NCBI RefSeq assembly: GCF_002250055.1 | Contig: NZ_CP018866.1 | Span: 2,348,501 to 2,412,500 of the forward strand | DNA: 64,000 nucleotides | Origin: Sutcliffiella cohnii | GTDB taxonomy: Bacteria; Bacillota; Bacilli; Bacillales; Bacillaceae_I | Reading direction: 5' to 3' | In this document: positions 44,459-53,978 of the stretch, one piece after another | How the letters are laid out: the number at the start of each line of letters is the position of its first letter | Position numbering within the stretch: the stretch's first letter is position 1 | Notes under the pieces: generated by a model | Told to the model about the DNA's origin: nothing | Databases searched by the model: none | The model's input: only the letters and a program-made list of their open reading frames with translations | Program-made: the position numbers and the translations under genes

Positions 44459-44965
44459 ATGCTTGGATTACCAAGAGGTGAAGTTTTTTTAGTCCCTTGG
44501 TCTACTGAGTGGGCAAAAGAATTTGAAACAGAGAAGCAACAGATAGTAGGTGTTATTGGTCAATACACAGTGAAAGTACACCATATTGGCAGTACCGCAG
44601 TAAAAGGTTTAAGTGCTAAGCCAATTATTGATATTGCAATTGAAATAGATAATTTTCTTGATGGAGAAAAATGCGCAAAAGCGTTGGAAGGACTCGGTTA
44701 CTCATATAGAGGAACAAATGTATTGCCTGAAAGACACTACTTAAATAAAGGCGAACCAAGAACACATCAAATCCATATGTACCAAAGAGACAATATGTAT
44801 TTACTCGAACAGTTAAACTTTAGAGATTATTTGAGAATTAACAAACAAGCAAGAAGTGAGTATCAACAGCTTAAACTTAAACTATCAAGTTTAAATAAAA
44901 ATGACAAACACAAATACGCAGATGAAAAAACAGATTTTGTTAAGTCAATTCTTGAAAAAATTTAG
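44459..44965 (+). CDS. GrpB-family (UPF0157) nucleotidyltransferase-like protein
   Basis: 168-residue protein with the GrpB core HHIGSTAVKGLSAKPIIDI near 41-59, which has the GS...KP..D pattern of nucleotidyltransferases, and later RHYLNKGEPRTHQIHMY. GrpB proteins are common; some act on CoA-like substrates but most are of unknown role. AAAAGGTGGG lies upstream. It follows the IS remnant. Confidence 0.85.
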   Translation: MLGLPRGEVFLVPWSTEWAKEFETEKQQIVGVIGQYTVKVHHIGSTAVKGLSAKPIIDIAIEIDNFLDGEKCAKALEGLGYSYRGTNVLPERHYLNKGEPRTHQIHMYQRDNMYLLEQLNFRDYLRINKQARSEYQQLKLKLSSLNKNDKHKYADEKTDFVKSILEKI

Positions 44966-45143
44966 GTGAAGTTTGCCCTTTAGGTGTTCATAGAAGAGGT
45001 TTTACACAGAGGAACTCCAATTAAAGAAGTCCCTTTTCCTTGCCATAAAATCACCATTATTCTTTAACATAGCTTTAACAATAGAGCAATTACTATGTTC
45101 CACAATCGCTTCCGTTAGTGAAATAAGGATTAAATTAATTACA

Positions 45144-46043
45144 TTATAAAAAATTACGTAATTTTTTATAATTGTTAACTGCAAGAATACCTTTCCATTG
45201 TTGTTTAGCAACAAAGAAATGCTCTGGGTCTTCCTCCCAATCCCAAGTAATATCCCAAACCCCGTCATCCTTTAATGATCTTTCTAAATATCTAATATTT
45301 TCATCAACAAGGTCTTTATATTTTTCATATAACTTGTCCTTTTTGCTATGAATTAGATCTAAAGGTAGAGCTTTATAACTCTTTCCCCATGATTCTGGAT
45401 TAATATCAATTACTTTTTCAGCAAGAGAATCAACTTTCTCTTCCATTTCTTGTAATGGATTGAGTTTGTCTCCTAAAATACGGATTAAATTTTGATAGTT
45501 ATTTATTTCATGAAAATCCATTCCATTAGAATTCAGTAAATGCATTTTTGCTTTTTCAACTACTTTCCAGCCTAAATTAGCCTCTTCACTGCCATCGGGT
45601 GCCCAATAAATAAGGAAAGCAGCAAGCTCAGCACTTGGATTAAACATCCAATTATCCTGAACCCCCTCTTCAAAGTGCCAATGTGGAGCATGAGGATAAT
45701 TATTGTGCTCTGGGATAACTGTTTTCCATAATCCCATTTCCTCATCATATGAATTGATTAAATATTTGAGTATTAATCTAACAATTTCTTCATTTGGCTC
45801 AGCTTGAACTTCTATTAAAATTTGAGCAGCTGCCCAAGTAGCAATCGCCGATGACTGGGGTAACCATAGGTCTGGTTCGAGACCATGCCCGAACCCTCCA
45901 TCACTATTTTGAAATGCAGATAGATAATGTATAACCCTCTCTTTCGATCCATTCTCAAATAAGAATTCCCAGCGTGCTATTTCAAGAGGACGTGCATTTC
46001 GTTTTATCCATGATTTTGTTTTCATCTTTTTGTACTTATCCAC
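45144..46043 (-). CDS. Terpenoid-cyclase-like alpha/alpha toroid protein
   Basis: About 299 residues. The repeat-like FQNSDGGFGHGLEPDLWLPQ resembles the QW-type motif of squalene-hopene cyclase/prenyltransferase toroids. Several similar helix-turn-helix units follow, and the end DDGVWDITWDWEEDPEHF is similar again. It lacks the DxDD catalytic motif as far as I can see, so it may not be a cyclase. GTG 46043 with GGGAGG about 10 bases upstream is preferred over ATG 46061. Single gene. Confidence 0.6.
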   Translation of the reverse strand: MDKYKKMKTKSWIKRNARPLEIARWEFLFENGSKERVIHYLSAFQNSDGGFGHGLEPDLWLPQSSAIATWAAAQILIEVQAEPNEEIVRLILKYLINSYDEEMGLWKTVIPEHNNYPHAPHWHFEEGVQDNWMFNPSAELAAFLIYWAPDGSEEANLGWKVVEKAKMHLLNSNGMDFHEINNYQNLIRILGDKLNPLQEMEEKVDSLAEKVIDINPESWGKSYKALPLDLIHSKKDKLYEKYKDLVDENIRYLERSLKDDGVWDITWDWEEDPEHFFVAKQQWKGILAVNNYKKLRNFL

Positions 46044-46326
46044 CCTAAACATTCCTCCCATTGCTTTTAGTGGTATCCTGCTCCTTTACCAGGGGAAGGT
46101 AACTCATTATCCATTACAAGTTATGTATCTGGTAGTTTATAAACGTCAGATTCCAATTCAATCTATTTTTCTATAAACTTCCATAAAATTCAACTTTAAA
46201 TTATTAATTCGACTTACCCTATTTGAATCAAAACTCTTAACAAACTAATCTGCTCACGTTGCTCAAGAGTGATTGCTCTTATTCACATTCGCACCCGTTT
46301 GTTGAAAAAGAAAAAATACTTGGATA

Positions 46327-46698
46327 CTATTTCGAAACTACATCAATTTTTTTGGCTTCACGCTGAGGAGGGTCTGAATCTTCTTGATCGCCATTCCAAT
46401 AAACTATTACATGTGTCCCTACTCTAAATTCTTCATACTCACCAGGTCCAAAACCATAATAAGCTCCATCGTTTTCTTGAGCCATTTCAATTAACTCAGC
46501 AGTTGTTTTATTGGATATATCGTCCTCACTAATGTTTGGTACGACTAATATTTGGTTCCACCTACCTTGATGTTCCTTTACTTCTACAATAATACCTTCT
46601 TGTTCCAATAAAGAAGTGTCGTTACTGCTCTGCTCTTGACCGCAAGCACCCATAATACTAACAAGTAGAATTAAAAATAAATACAATACTCTTTTCAA
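46327..46698 (-). CDS. DUF3221 lipoprotein, copy B
   Basis: 123-residue lipoprotein with signal KRVLYLFLILLVSIMGAC (lipobox MGAC) and a DUF3221-like domain: EGIIVEVKEHQG, MAQENDGAYYGFGPG and SDPPQREAKKIDVV. It is a paralog of the gene at 21022-21417. TTG 46698 is chosen because GGAGGTG lies exactly 6 bases upstream. Function unknown. Confidence 0.8.
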   Translation of the reverse strand: MKRVLYLFLILLVSIMGACGQEQSSNDTSLLEQEGIIVEVKEHQGRWNQILVVPNISEDDISNKTTAELIEMAQENDGAYYGFGPGEYEEFRVGTHVIVYWNGDQEDSDPPQREAKKIDVVSK

Positions 46699-46876
46699 CT
46701 CTTTCACCTCCATAGTTGGTAATACAGATTCCGATTTATGTCACTCTCTTTTAATAAAGGCGATGTTTCCCTGTAAAAAGTTTCAATTTCATTTTTCACT
46801 AGCCTGCCCCAATAGTTAAAGAAGCGACAGTTTTGTTTAGCTATCGCTCACGTTAGTTCAATATCCAATATCCTTA

Positions 46877-47089
46877 TTATTGACTTTTATTATTCTTGTT
46901 AATTTCAAGTAGTATACAAATTAACAAGCTAATTGTAACTCCAAAATATAATCCAATACTACTGATTACCGTATCTTGAAAAGAAGTCCTAACATCAGCA
47001 CTATTATAAAAGACACTAATTAAGAAATTACTAGTTATTAATCCACCAATAGAACCCGCTATTACTCCAATTAAAATTCTACTTATCAC
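46877..47089 (-). CDS. Small two-TM membrane protein
   Basis: About 70 residues with two hydrophobic segments (ILIGVIAGSIGGLITSNFLI and ISSIGLYFGVTISLLICILL) and a short Lys/Asn tail. GTG 47089 has AGGAGAAG about 8 bases upstream; ATG 47095 is closer to that site. No family recognised. Confidence 0.5.
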   Translation of the reverse strand: MISRILIGVIAGSIGGLITSNFLISVFYNSADVRTSFQDTVISSIGLYFGVTISLLICILLEINKNNKSQ

Positions 47090-47218
47090 TGGCATCTTCT
47101 CCTAAATTTACAGCCTTCTTTAATATTCTAATAAAGTATCCTGCTTCGTTCGTTAAATAACGTTCGTTAAATTAACCATCTTTAAAAAATTCAACAGAAA
47201 GTTCAAAATGAACAAAAC

Positions 47219-47533
47219 CTATTGTTTAACCTTTTGACTTTTTCCAAATTCAACAAGGGATGGTAAATCCGTATTTTTAAATATTTCTATTGGTAAATGG
47301 TTTAATGTTAGTTCTATACCTTGTTGTACTTCATTAGGTAAAATACAAATCTTTTTGATTTCTTCATCATAGATAATAGTTTCCAAATCCATATTCTGAC
47401 CATTTTTTTCGAGAATTTTAACTTTGTAACCTTTATATCGAATACTATCTTTACCTATTACCTTTACCATCAAAAGATCATCAATCGTCGTTTTAATAAG
47501 GATTATTTGGTCAATATAATTTACTAAGTGCAT
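47219..47533 (-). CDS. Hypothetical protein, 104 aa
   Basis: Predicted soluble beta-rich protein (DDLLMVKVIGKDSIRYKGYK, IIYDEEIKKICILP). No family recognised. ATG 47533 has GAGGTG 4 bases upstream. Single gene. Confidence 0.5.
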   Translation of the reverse strand: MHLVNYIDQIILIKTTIDDLLMVKVIGKDSIRYKGYKVKILEKNGQNMDLETIIYDEEIKKICILPNEVQQGIELTLNHLPIEIFKNTDLPSLVEFGKSQKVKQ

Positions 47534-47620
47534 ACTACACCTCATCCGAAATTACTTGATTTAAAAACATTTATGTACTATGAAGTGTTTCACATTTTAT
47601 TTCGTTAAACATAATCCAAC

Positions 47621-48146
47621 TTATATAAAATTATATGTTTTATAATCTCCAGTATCAGAAGAGAATTTTAATATGTTTCCATCAGCAGGTATCCCTTCGA
47701 AATAAGCACCTATACAACCTGTCGTACATCTGTGACCAGCTATAAGAATATTCAATTTTTTCATTCCGTTTTGATTTTCATTCTTTCATAAAACTAAACA
47801 CTCTTTTTACAAAACTATTAGGTTCTTCTACCCCTTTATAGATAAAAGGGTCAGGAAGAGGACCAGACATCTTTACTTCGCTAATATGTAATCTGTCGGC
47901 TTCACCTAAATCAAAAACATTCAACCTATCATCCAAAACAGGTCGTTTCCTAGCAATAATTTCCGCTGTTTTTACAGCTCGCTCTTGTGGGGAAGTAAAG
48001 ACCAAATCAAAATTTATATTCTGTAACTTCTCTTTTAAAGTAATTGCTTGTTCTATCCCATACTCATTTAATGGTAAACCCATTCTTCCCTGCATTCTCC
48101 GATCTTTATTCAAATCTGTTTGTCCGTGTCTAACTACATATATCAT
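47621..48146 (-). pseudogene. Frameshifted histidine phosphatase family gene
   Basis: The N-terminal 122 residues are a phosphoglycerate-mutase-like phosphatase: VVRHGQTDLNKDRRMQGR with the catalytic His near the start, and TSPQERAVKTAEI. The frame then ends at TGA, but the next frame continues with GMKKLNILIAGHRCTTGCIG, holding the second catalytic His. This shows a single frame change near 47775. Either a real pseudogene or an indel error. AAGGGGG precedes the ATG. Confidence 0.75.
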
Positions 48147-48316
48147 TCTAATATCCCCCTTTCAAAAGCTAAGTAAAATGACCCCCTTGTTAAACAATCA
48201 ATCATGCAACGTTAGTCCAACAACTCCCACAACTTCTTCTAAAGAATTTCAGTTCGAAGAATAGAAACCGCAAGCCATCTTCCAAAATAAGATATTTTTA
48301 ATATAGTAGATAGATT

Positions 48317-48733
48317 TTATCTTTTAACCTCTATTACAAAAACTGAATTACTAGCAGTTCTAAAGTTCCATCTTGCTGCGAGATTATAAATGTAGATTCC
48401 TTCTTCACTAGGTACTGTAATCTTATATTCTTTTAACTCTCTATCATCTTCAACAAGTTTAGCACCATACCAAGACTTTACTAATACCTTTTTAGGTGTA
48501 TCCTTATATGAAATGGAAATTTCCGCCTTAGGCTTGACGACTGTTATATCTAACATTTCATAAATCTCTGGAGGTTTGTCACTTTCTGTATCGGCAGAAG
48601 TACCTGAATAACCTATCGTACTAATAGTTTCCCCTTCAACAGTAATATTTGGGCTTACCACAATATCTGAATTACACCCTACTAATAAAAACAAAGAAAA
48701 TGCTAAAAAGCACAACTTCAGGTTTTCCATCAT
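48317..48733 (-). CDS. Small lipoprotein, 138 aa
   Basis: Signal peptide with lipobox LVGC, then a beta-rich domain (ISISYKDTPKKVLVKSWYG, YIYNLAARWNF). No family recognised. ATG 48733 has AAGGGGG about 8 bases upstream; the longer frame adds a charged leader without a site. Confidence 0.6.
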   Translation of the reverse strand: MMENLKLCFLAFSLFLLVGCNSDIVVSPNITVEGETISTIGYSGTSADTESDKPPEIYEMLDITVVKPKAEISISYKDTPKKVLVKSWYGAKLVEDDRELKEYKITVPSEEGIYIYNLAARWNFRTASNSVFVIEVKR

Positions 48734-49014
48734 TTTTATAACCCCCTTTATTTTAACAACTACCATTAACAGTAAATTTTATTTAGGTATATATTTATTA
48801 AGACTTTTAGTTTCTTAATCTATGAGACTAAAATGAATACTGTTTGACATCATTTATTTTAATGTATGTTTTACATCACCCGGTAATCATTGAAGAAAAA
48901 AAACAAAATCGATGCTATAAAAGATAGTCTTTTCTACTGAACCACTTGTACGTTTCAATAATAGTTAATCTAGCATATGAATAACTATTAAAATGTAAAG
49001 GGGGGAAATTAAAA

Positions 49015-49437
49015 ATGAGTAGTAAGAAAGCACTCACATCTGGTCCTTTTTTTGTACCACTATCTGTTGATGGAACACGCTTTGGAGCTGTCCAATTTCT
49101 ATTGATTGGTTTTAAAAATATTGCGTCCCATACTTCAACAGTACGTTTAACTGTTTATAATTGTAGGGATACAGTTCTATATCCAGCAACTCCACCAGAG
49201 GAAGAAATATATTGCAAAAAAGTCACTATTCCAGCAGGTGATTGTGCAGTTATACGACTAGATGCTGGGCCGGATACTTTCGGAGGTAATAACATGCTCC
49301 GTGTAGCAATTAAAGGTGATACCGATAAAGATGCAGAAGCAATTGTAATTGCTTTGTCAGGTAATACAGCCGATGGACGTCAAGCATTGTCAATGGTGTT
49401 CAAACATGAAGAATTTATCGAGCTCAATGAGGATTAA
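49015..49437 (+). CDS. Hypothetical beta-rich protein, 140 aa
   Basis: I do not recognise it. It has no signal peptide and looks like a beta-sandwich (FLLIGFKNIASHTSTVRLTV, CKKVTIPAGDCAVIRLDAG), with two Cys in the middle. The layout resembles small spore-coat or exosporium-type proteins (guess). AAAGGGGGGAAA lies before the ATG. It stands alone on the plus strand, followed by a very long hairpin. Confidence 0.55.
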   Translation: MSSKKALTSGPFFVPLSVDGTRFGAVQFLLIGFKNIASHTSTVRLTVYNCRDTVLYPATPPEEEIYCKKVTIPAGDCAVIRLDAGPDTFGGNNMLRVAIKGDTDKDAEAIVIALSGNTADGRQALSMVFKHEEFIELNED

Positions 49438-49450
49438 GTTAAATAAAGCC

Positions 49451-49499
49451 TTAATAAACAAATGGGAATGGTTAAGGCCTATTCCCGTTCGTTTATTAA
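49451..49499. terminator. Long hairpin after the beta-rich protein gene
   Basis: TTAATAAACAAATGGGAAT (49451-49469) pairs with ATTCCCGTTCGTTTATTAA (49481-49499) with only two mismatches or wobbles. No clean T run follows, but as the only element between convergent genes it probably acts as a terminator in both directions. Confidence 0.6.
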
Positions 49500-49525
49500 T
49501 AGTTGTTAAAACATATTTTAATAGT

Positions 49526-50362
49526 TTAAGAATTACTCTCTTTAGTACTGTGATTTATACTTGATAGATTTTCTTCTTTAGCAATTCTCTTATTATCATC
49601 ATGAATGCTCTTCATTCCTTCAAAAAAACGAAATTTAGTCCGACATTTGTTTTCTAAATCCCCATTATCATTCATTAGTTGTTGTAAATAGTTTTTTGAA
49701 AAGTTAATTCTATCTAACATTTCCTGCTTTGTTCTCGTGGCAGATCCGTGACCAGGTATATGATATTTAATTTCGTAATTATTGATTATGTACGAAGCTT
49801 TTTCTATCGTATCTACATAATCCTTGTAGCTATTAAATATAAAAGGAAATTCTACATCAGATAGGTAATCGCCAGATAAGAATATTCCGTACGGTTCAAT
49901 TACCGTAAATAAACTATCATTTGTATGTCCTGGAGCCTTATAAAAAGTTAACGATAACTCACCTAAGTTAATATGTTGACCATTTTTAACAATTGGTATA
50001 TCAACTTCTGGATAAGTAGGAACATAATCTCTTTCTATGTAGTACCCTTGGTGAAACTCAAAAATTCTTTGAACAATTTCCTCTTTATTTGGATTATTTA
50101 CAAATTCCTCCGATGCAATTACTTTGGCTTCCGGAAATGCACCAGAACCAATAATATGATCAAAATCACTATGAGTGTAAATGATATAGAGATCCTTATT
50201 ACCCAAATGCTTATCTATGAAAGCCCTAATTCTCTTGATTTCATCAGGGAGCCAATTAGGATCCGTCATGATAATTGCCTCATTAGACTGAATAACAGCT
50301 GTAGAAGTCATATATAATGAGCTTTGAAAAACAGTAATATTATTTTCCTGAAAGTGAAACAT
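49526..50362 (-). CDS. MBL-fold metallo-hydrolase
   Basis: 278-residue metallo-beta-lactamase-fold hydrolase. Metal motif THSDFDHIIG near 63-72, then PGHTNDSLF near 144, SGDYLSDVEF near 160 and PGHGSATR near 198. Substrate unknown. TAGGAGG precedes the ATG. Convergent to the beta-rich gene. Confidence 0.85.
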   Translation of the reverse strand: MFHFQENNITVFQSSLYMTSTAVIQSNEAIIMTDPNWLPDEIKRIRAFIDKHLGNKDLYIIYTHSDFDHIIGSGAFPEAKVIASEEFVNNPNKEEIVQRIFEFHQGYYIERDYVPTYPEVDIPIVKNGQHINLGELSLTFYKAPGHTNDSLFTVIEPYGIFLSGDYLSDVEFPFIFNSYKDYVDTIEKASYIINNYEIKYHIPGHGSATRTKQEMLDRINFSKNYLQQLMNDNGDLENKCRTKFRFFEGMKSIHDDNKRIAKEENLSSINHSTKESNS

Positions 50363-50508
50363 AAAATCCTCCTATGCTTTTTTAGTTATATTTGTACGAA
50401 TTGAGTTAATTTCCGTTCCTTTATAAAGCAGCTAATATTTTTGATACACTTAATTGTCACTCGACTTCTGCATCAGCAATGGCATATCCCTTGATCAAGA
50501 ATATTAGT

Positions 50509-51534
50509 CTAAAAGTTTTTTAAACTTGAAATTATCATATTGTGAAACAACTGTATGTCTTTGATGTAATCAAAGCCTAAATTTTCGTAAGCATTTAAAC
50601 TATTGAACATTCTAACAGCTACTGCATTATATTCGGGAATAACCGTGCAGGAACATCCTGATGCTCCAAGTATTTGATAGGAACCATCCGGCAGGTCCGA
50701 ACCTAGTTCGTTGTAATCAACGGATACTTCCCCATCTTTAATCCACCATAAAAACCCAAACTTCGGTAGTTGGCGACTTAAGGAAGCAGGACTTTGAACG
50801 GTAGTAGAAAGTTCAAAAATTTCTTGTGGAAGTATAGACCTACCTTCTACTATCCCTTTGTTTAAATGTAAATTTCCCCATAATGCTAATTCTCTGGCAC
50901 TTACATATAGGTTTCTATCTTCGCCTATATTCGAGCCAAGCCTTAATGTAGGATAACCTTTTACCGAATCTATATCACAGACTAAACTTTGATTCCCTTC
51001 AGTAACCCATCCAGTACTTGTCCAATTCAAAGGCTTGAACACTCTATTTGAGAGGATTTCATTTACTGTTTTGCCCGTTGCTTTGTATAAAATTTTCGCT
51101 AATATTTCTGGTCTCTTTCCCTCAATAGCAGTTCCTAAATCCGCTACACGGTAAACGTTTCTATCCTCAAACTTTAGACCCGTACATCTAGTTAATAAAT
51201 GTCTAATCGTTGTATCTCCAAGAATTTCTTTATTATATTCATCTAGATAGTCGCTTATTTTATCATCCAAGTTTAATAAACCTTCATGAGTAGCTATTGC
51301 AATGGTTAATCCAACATATGTAACTCTAACCGAATATACGTTGAATCTTGAATCCTTATCAATCAGTTTGGCACCTTTCTCAAAATGATGCATCCCAGAA
51401 TACCATTCGTGTACAATTTTATTGTCTTTCAAAATAACTAACGCGGAACCGGATGCGTTCATATCACTTTTAATTTTTTTTGTATATAAGGTGAGATCTT
51501 TAAAAGCACCCTTGTTTAATGTTATCACAGTCAT
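50509..51534 (-). CDS. Beta-lactamase-fold serine hydrolase-like protein, probably inactive
   Basis: 341-residue class C beta-lactamase/DD-peptidase fold protein. The SxxK position reads NVYSVRVTY: Ser 68 is kept, but the catalytic Lys is Val. The expected YxN motif in the middle is also missing (region DLGTAIEGKRPEIL), while GASG stands at the third motif. Thus a pseudoenzyme is likely. Other family parts are clear (HLLTRCTGLKFED, ILYKATGKTVNEIL, PLNWTSTGWV). ATG 51534 is preferred, with AAAGGA upstream. Confidence 0.8.
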   Translation of the reverse strand: MTVITLNKGAFKDLTLYTKKIKSDMNASGSALVILKDNKIVHEWYSGMHHFEKGAKLIDKDSRFNVYSVRVTYVGLTIAIATHEGLLNLDDKISDYLDEYNKEILGDTTIRHLLTRCTGLKFEDRNVYRVADLGTAIEGKRPEILAKILYKATGKTVNEILSNRVFKPLNWTSTGWVTEGNQSLVCDIDSVKGYPTLRLGSNIGEDRNLYVSARELALWGNLHLNKGIVEGRSILPQEIFELSTTVQSPASLSRQLPKFGFLWWIKDGEVSVDYNELGSDLPDGSYQILGASGCSCTVIPEYNAVAVRMFNSLNAYENLGFDYIKDIQLFHNMIISSLKNF

Positions 51535-51571
51535 TACCATCCTTTTTTATATGCACTCTATTACTTCTTAT

Positions 51572-51618
51572 TTCAACAAAAATAGCTACTAATCCTGCTT
51601 AGATCAGTAGCTGTCTTA
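51572..51618 (-). repeat. Terminator-like dispersed repeat copy 4
   Basis: TTCAACAAAAATAGC followed by an AGCTACT/AGTAGCT hairpin. The whole 46-base unit is very similar to copy 7 at 57864. On the minus strand it reads as a hairpin plus TATTTTTGTTGAA. Confidence 0.7.
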
Positions 51619-51731
51619 GGTCAAAAGAAAAATACAACTTACATATAGTATGAAGGCACTCATATGTATGGAGTCAGTTGAGATAATATGTATTTTAAGG
51701 AGAATCCATCATTTGTCTATATGAAGTTTTT

Positions 51732-51872
51732 TTAATTTAACTTGGTTATTACACTAATTTCTTTAGCTTTAATATCGCTATCATTATTATTTAAGTCTAC
51801 CTCTTCATCAAGTAAAATAGGTGATTCAGTTAATTCCAAATTACAGGTATAACTAATCGAACTATAGTAATT
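51732..51872 (-). pseudogene. Orphan C-terminal coding fragment
   Basis: About 46 codons without any start, opened by a TGA. The residues look coding (for example NLELTESPILLDEEVDLNNN) but I do not recognise a family. Probably the tail of a gene deleted upstream. Confidence 0.35.
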
Positions 51873-51898
51873 GGCTAATCATTTCCAGCTTAGCTCAT

Positions 51899-52608
51899 CT
51901 AGCTAGAATCGTCCAACCTAACTAAAAACTCATTGATCAATTGAATGAATTGTGCTTTACTAGGTTCCCATAGTTCATGTCCAGACTCATTTAATTCCTT
52001 AATAACTACATCGGGAAGATTGCTTCTTAATTTTTCTGTCTCTACCTCTGATAATAGTGATTCTTGGGTACCACCTTTAATTACTAGTACTGGTACCTGG
52101 ATTCGATTTAAATCTCTATATAGTTCAATACTTTTTGACTCTTGCTGAATACCTTCCACTACATGCTTTCTCTCTTTACTTATAAAGCTGCGACTAAGCA
52201 CTCTTTCTGACCATGATTTTGGAATAGATGGATATTTAGCTGGATAATCACAAATTATTAGACCTTTTATTCCTGGTGATGTTGAAGCAAATTTGATAGC
52301 ATATGGAACTCCCATAGAATATGCCATTAAACAAAAGCGATTAACTTTACTATCGTTTATTACTGTTTCTATATCTTTAACATGGTGTTCAAACGAGTAT
52401 CCAGAATTAGGAGCATCACTTTTACCACGTCCTCTCAAACTTAATGAGAGACATCTTCTAGATTTGAACTCTTGCACTATTTCAATAGACTGCTCAGCGA
52501 AATTTAATGCACCTGGAATATATACCAAAGGAGTTAGTAGATTATCATTTATATCAATATCAAGATAGTGACCCCTTCCGAATTTGCGTATTTATTAGTG
52601 AAATTCAT
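51899..52608 (-). pseudogene. Frameshifted alpha/beta hydrolase
   Basis: A good start (GGGGTG before ATG 52608) begins NFTNKYANSEGVTI and hits TAA after 19 codons. The downstream frame continues with HYLDIDINDNLLTPLVYIPG and the full hydrolase core: LSLRGRGKSDAP, the nucleophile elbow MAYSMGVPY, and GHELWEP with the catalytic His. The gap between the two frames is explained if one copy of a 7-base tandem CACTATC was lost near 52570 (inference). The 209-residue C-part has no ribosome site of its own. Confidence 0.75.
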
Positions 52609-52691
52609 CTCAACACCCCTAGCCTATTTTATCTAAACTCACCGTGTTTTTAGCAGCTACTTTAACTAACTCCTGCCTAGTTAATTATAAC

Positions 52692-52730
52692 TTCAATAAA
52701 AATAGCATTTCTCCTTCTTGAAGAAATGCC
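52692..52730 (-). repeat. Terminator-like dispersed repeat copy 5
   Basis: TTCAATAAAAATAGC next to GCATTTCT/AGAAATGC hairpin arms. It serves as the terminator of the SpoIID-like gene on the minus strand. Confidence 0.7.
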
Positions 52731-52755
52731 CATAACTATAATTAAACCCTATTAT

Positions 52756-53775
52756 CTAATGGTTTTCTGATCTTTTCACAACAAGATCTTTGTACCCTTG
52801 AAGAGATTTCATTTTTTCTATTTTGATATCTTTATAATAGTATTCTAAAATTTCTTTATGGTTGTTCCCTATCATTGCCAAACTATTAGCCCCGTACTGA
52901 CTCATTCCAACACCATGTCCGTATCCTTGGGTAGTAAATTCGATAGAATCATCAACAACTTTGAAACTAAAATCTGTTGACCTTAAGCCTAATGCCGTTC
53001 TAAACTCATCACCTGAGAATTCCTTCCCATTAATTGTGACAATCGATACTCGGTTTGTAGAAGTTCTATGAAGCTTTATATCACTTGTTAATTTAACACC
53101 AAGTTTTGACTCAAATTCACCTGAAGTGATTTTTGTCATTCCATTAAAGTCAGGGGAATTTTTATCCCATGGGCTAGGAACACTCCTTAAGTACGGAAGG
53201 GCCACTTTCCAGTAATCTTCTGAATTCTCGGTATAACCGTTACTTATTGCAAAGAAAGTAGAATCAATGAGTTCACCATTATATGTCATAATTAAACCCT
53301 CTGTTTCTTTAACTGCCTGAGTAATTTTGTTAATATATTTTGAATAATCTTCTTTCCATATCTTTTTTAACTCAGCTGAGTCTTTATAAACTTGATGTAT
53401 TGTGGAATCTGTTATATCAGCACTTTTTGGTAATCCTTCTTTTTCAGTCATTAAAAATTTCAAAATATACGTTCTAGCACTAATCGCCTGTGCTTTTAAT
53501 GCTTCTAATTCATAACTTGCAGGCATTTCAGAAGCAACTACACCTATTAGATATTCTTCTAAAAACATGTTTTCAATATCATTATTATGCATCCTAAAAA
53601 CTGATAATGTAATATTTTCAGCATTTGTTCCGATAGGTGTAAGAGGGGACATTATAGTAGGTACATCATTTATATTTTGACTTGTTTTATTTGAACCAAA
53701 AGCAAAAACGATTACTGAAGGTACACCAAGGACTATTATCATAAGACAAATTACAATCATATAAAAAGATTTCAT
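52756..53775 (-). CDS. SpoIID/LytB-like protein
   Basis: 339-residue protein with one N-terminal membrane segment (YMIVICLMIIVLGVPSVIVF) and a SpoIID domain. Markers are VASEMPASYELEALKAQAIS with the catalytic Glu, YNGELIDSTFFAISNGYTE and GYGHGVGMSQYGANSLA. SpoIID is a lytic transglycosylase active on peptidoglycan during engulfment of the forespore. Length is close to B. subtilis SpoIID, but the expected neighbours (murAA, spoIIQ, spoIIID) are missing, so this may be a second copy. ATG 53775 has GGGGG upstream; the longer frame has no site. Confidence 0.85.
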   Translation of the reverse strand: MKSFYMIVICLMIIVLGVPSVIVFAFGSNKTSQNINDVPTIMSPLTPIGTNAENITLSVFRMHNNDIENMFLEEYLIGVVASEMPASYELEALKAQAISARTYILKFLMTEKEGLPKSADITDSTIHQVYKDSAELKKIWKEDYSKYINKITQAVKETEGLIMTYNGELIDSTFFAISNGYTENSEDYWKVALPYLRSVPSPWDKNSPDFNGMTKITSGEFESKLGVKLTSDIKLHRTSTNRVSIVTINGKEFSGDEFRTALGLRSTDFSFKVVDDSIEFTTQGYGHGVGMSQYGANSLAMIGNNHKEILEYYYKDIKIEKMKSLQGYKDLVVKRSENH

Positions 53776-53978
53776 TAAGGGCCCCCATACATTTTTTACT
53801 AATATATATGGGCATCGGACAAGCATAAGAACACTAAATAACAAAAATTGTAATTAAACATTCAGTCTAGCTCCATATAGAACCATCAAACCTTACTAGT
53901 ATTGGAATATGCGGGTTCATTCCTATATTTAATTAAATTTTTTAGACAGTAATTCTAGTAAATCTAATGGCATAATAA

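Noticed and set aside
45002..45268. Minus-strand frame overlapping the end of the toroid gene
   Set aside because: Overlaps a better gene in another frame and has no ribosome site; the tail looks weakly coding but is not supported.
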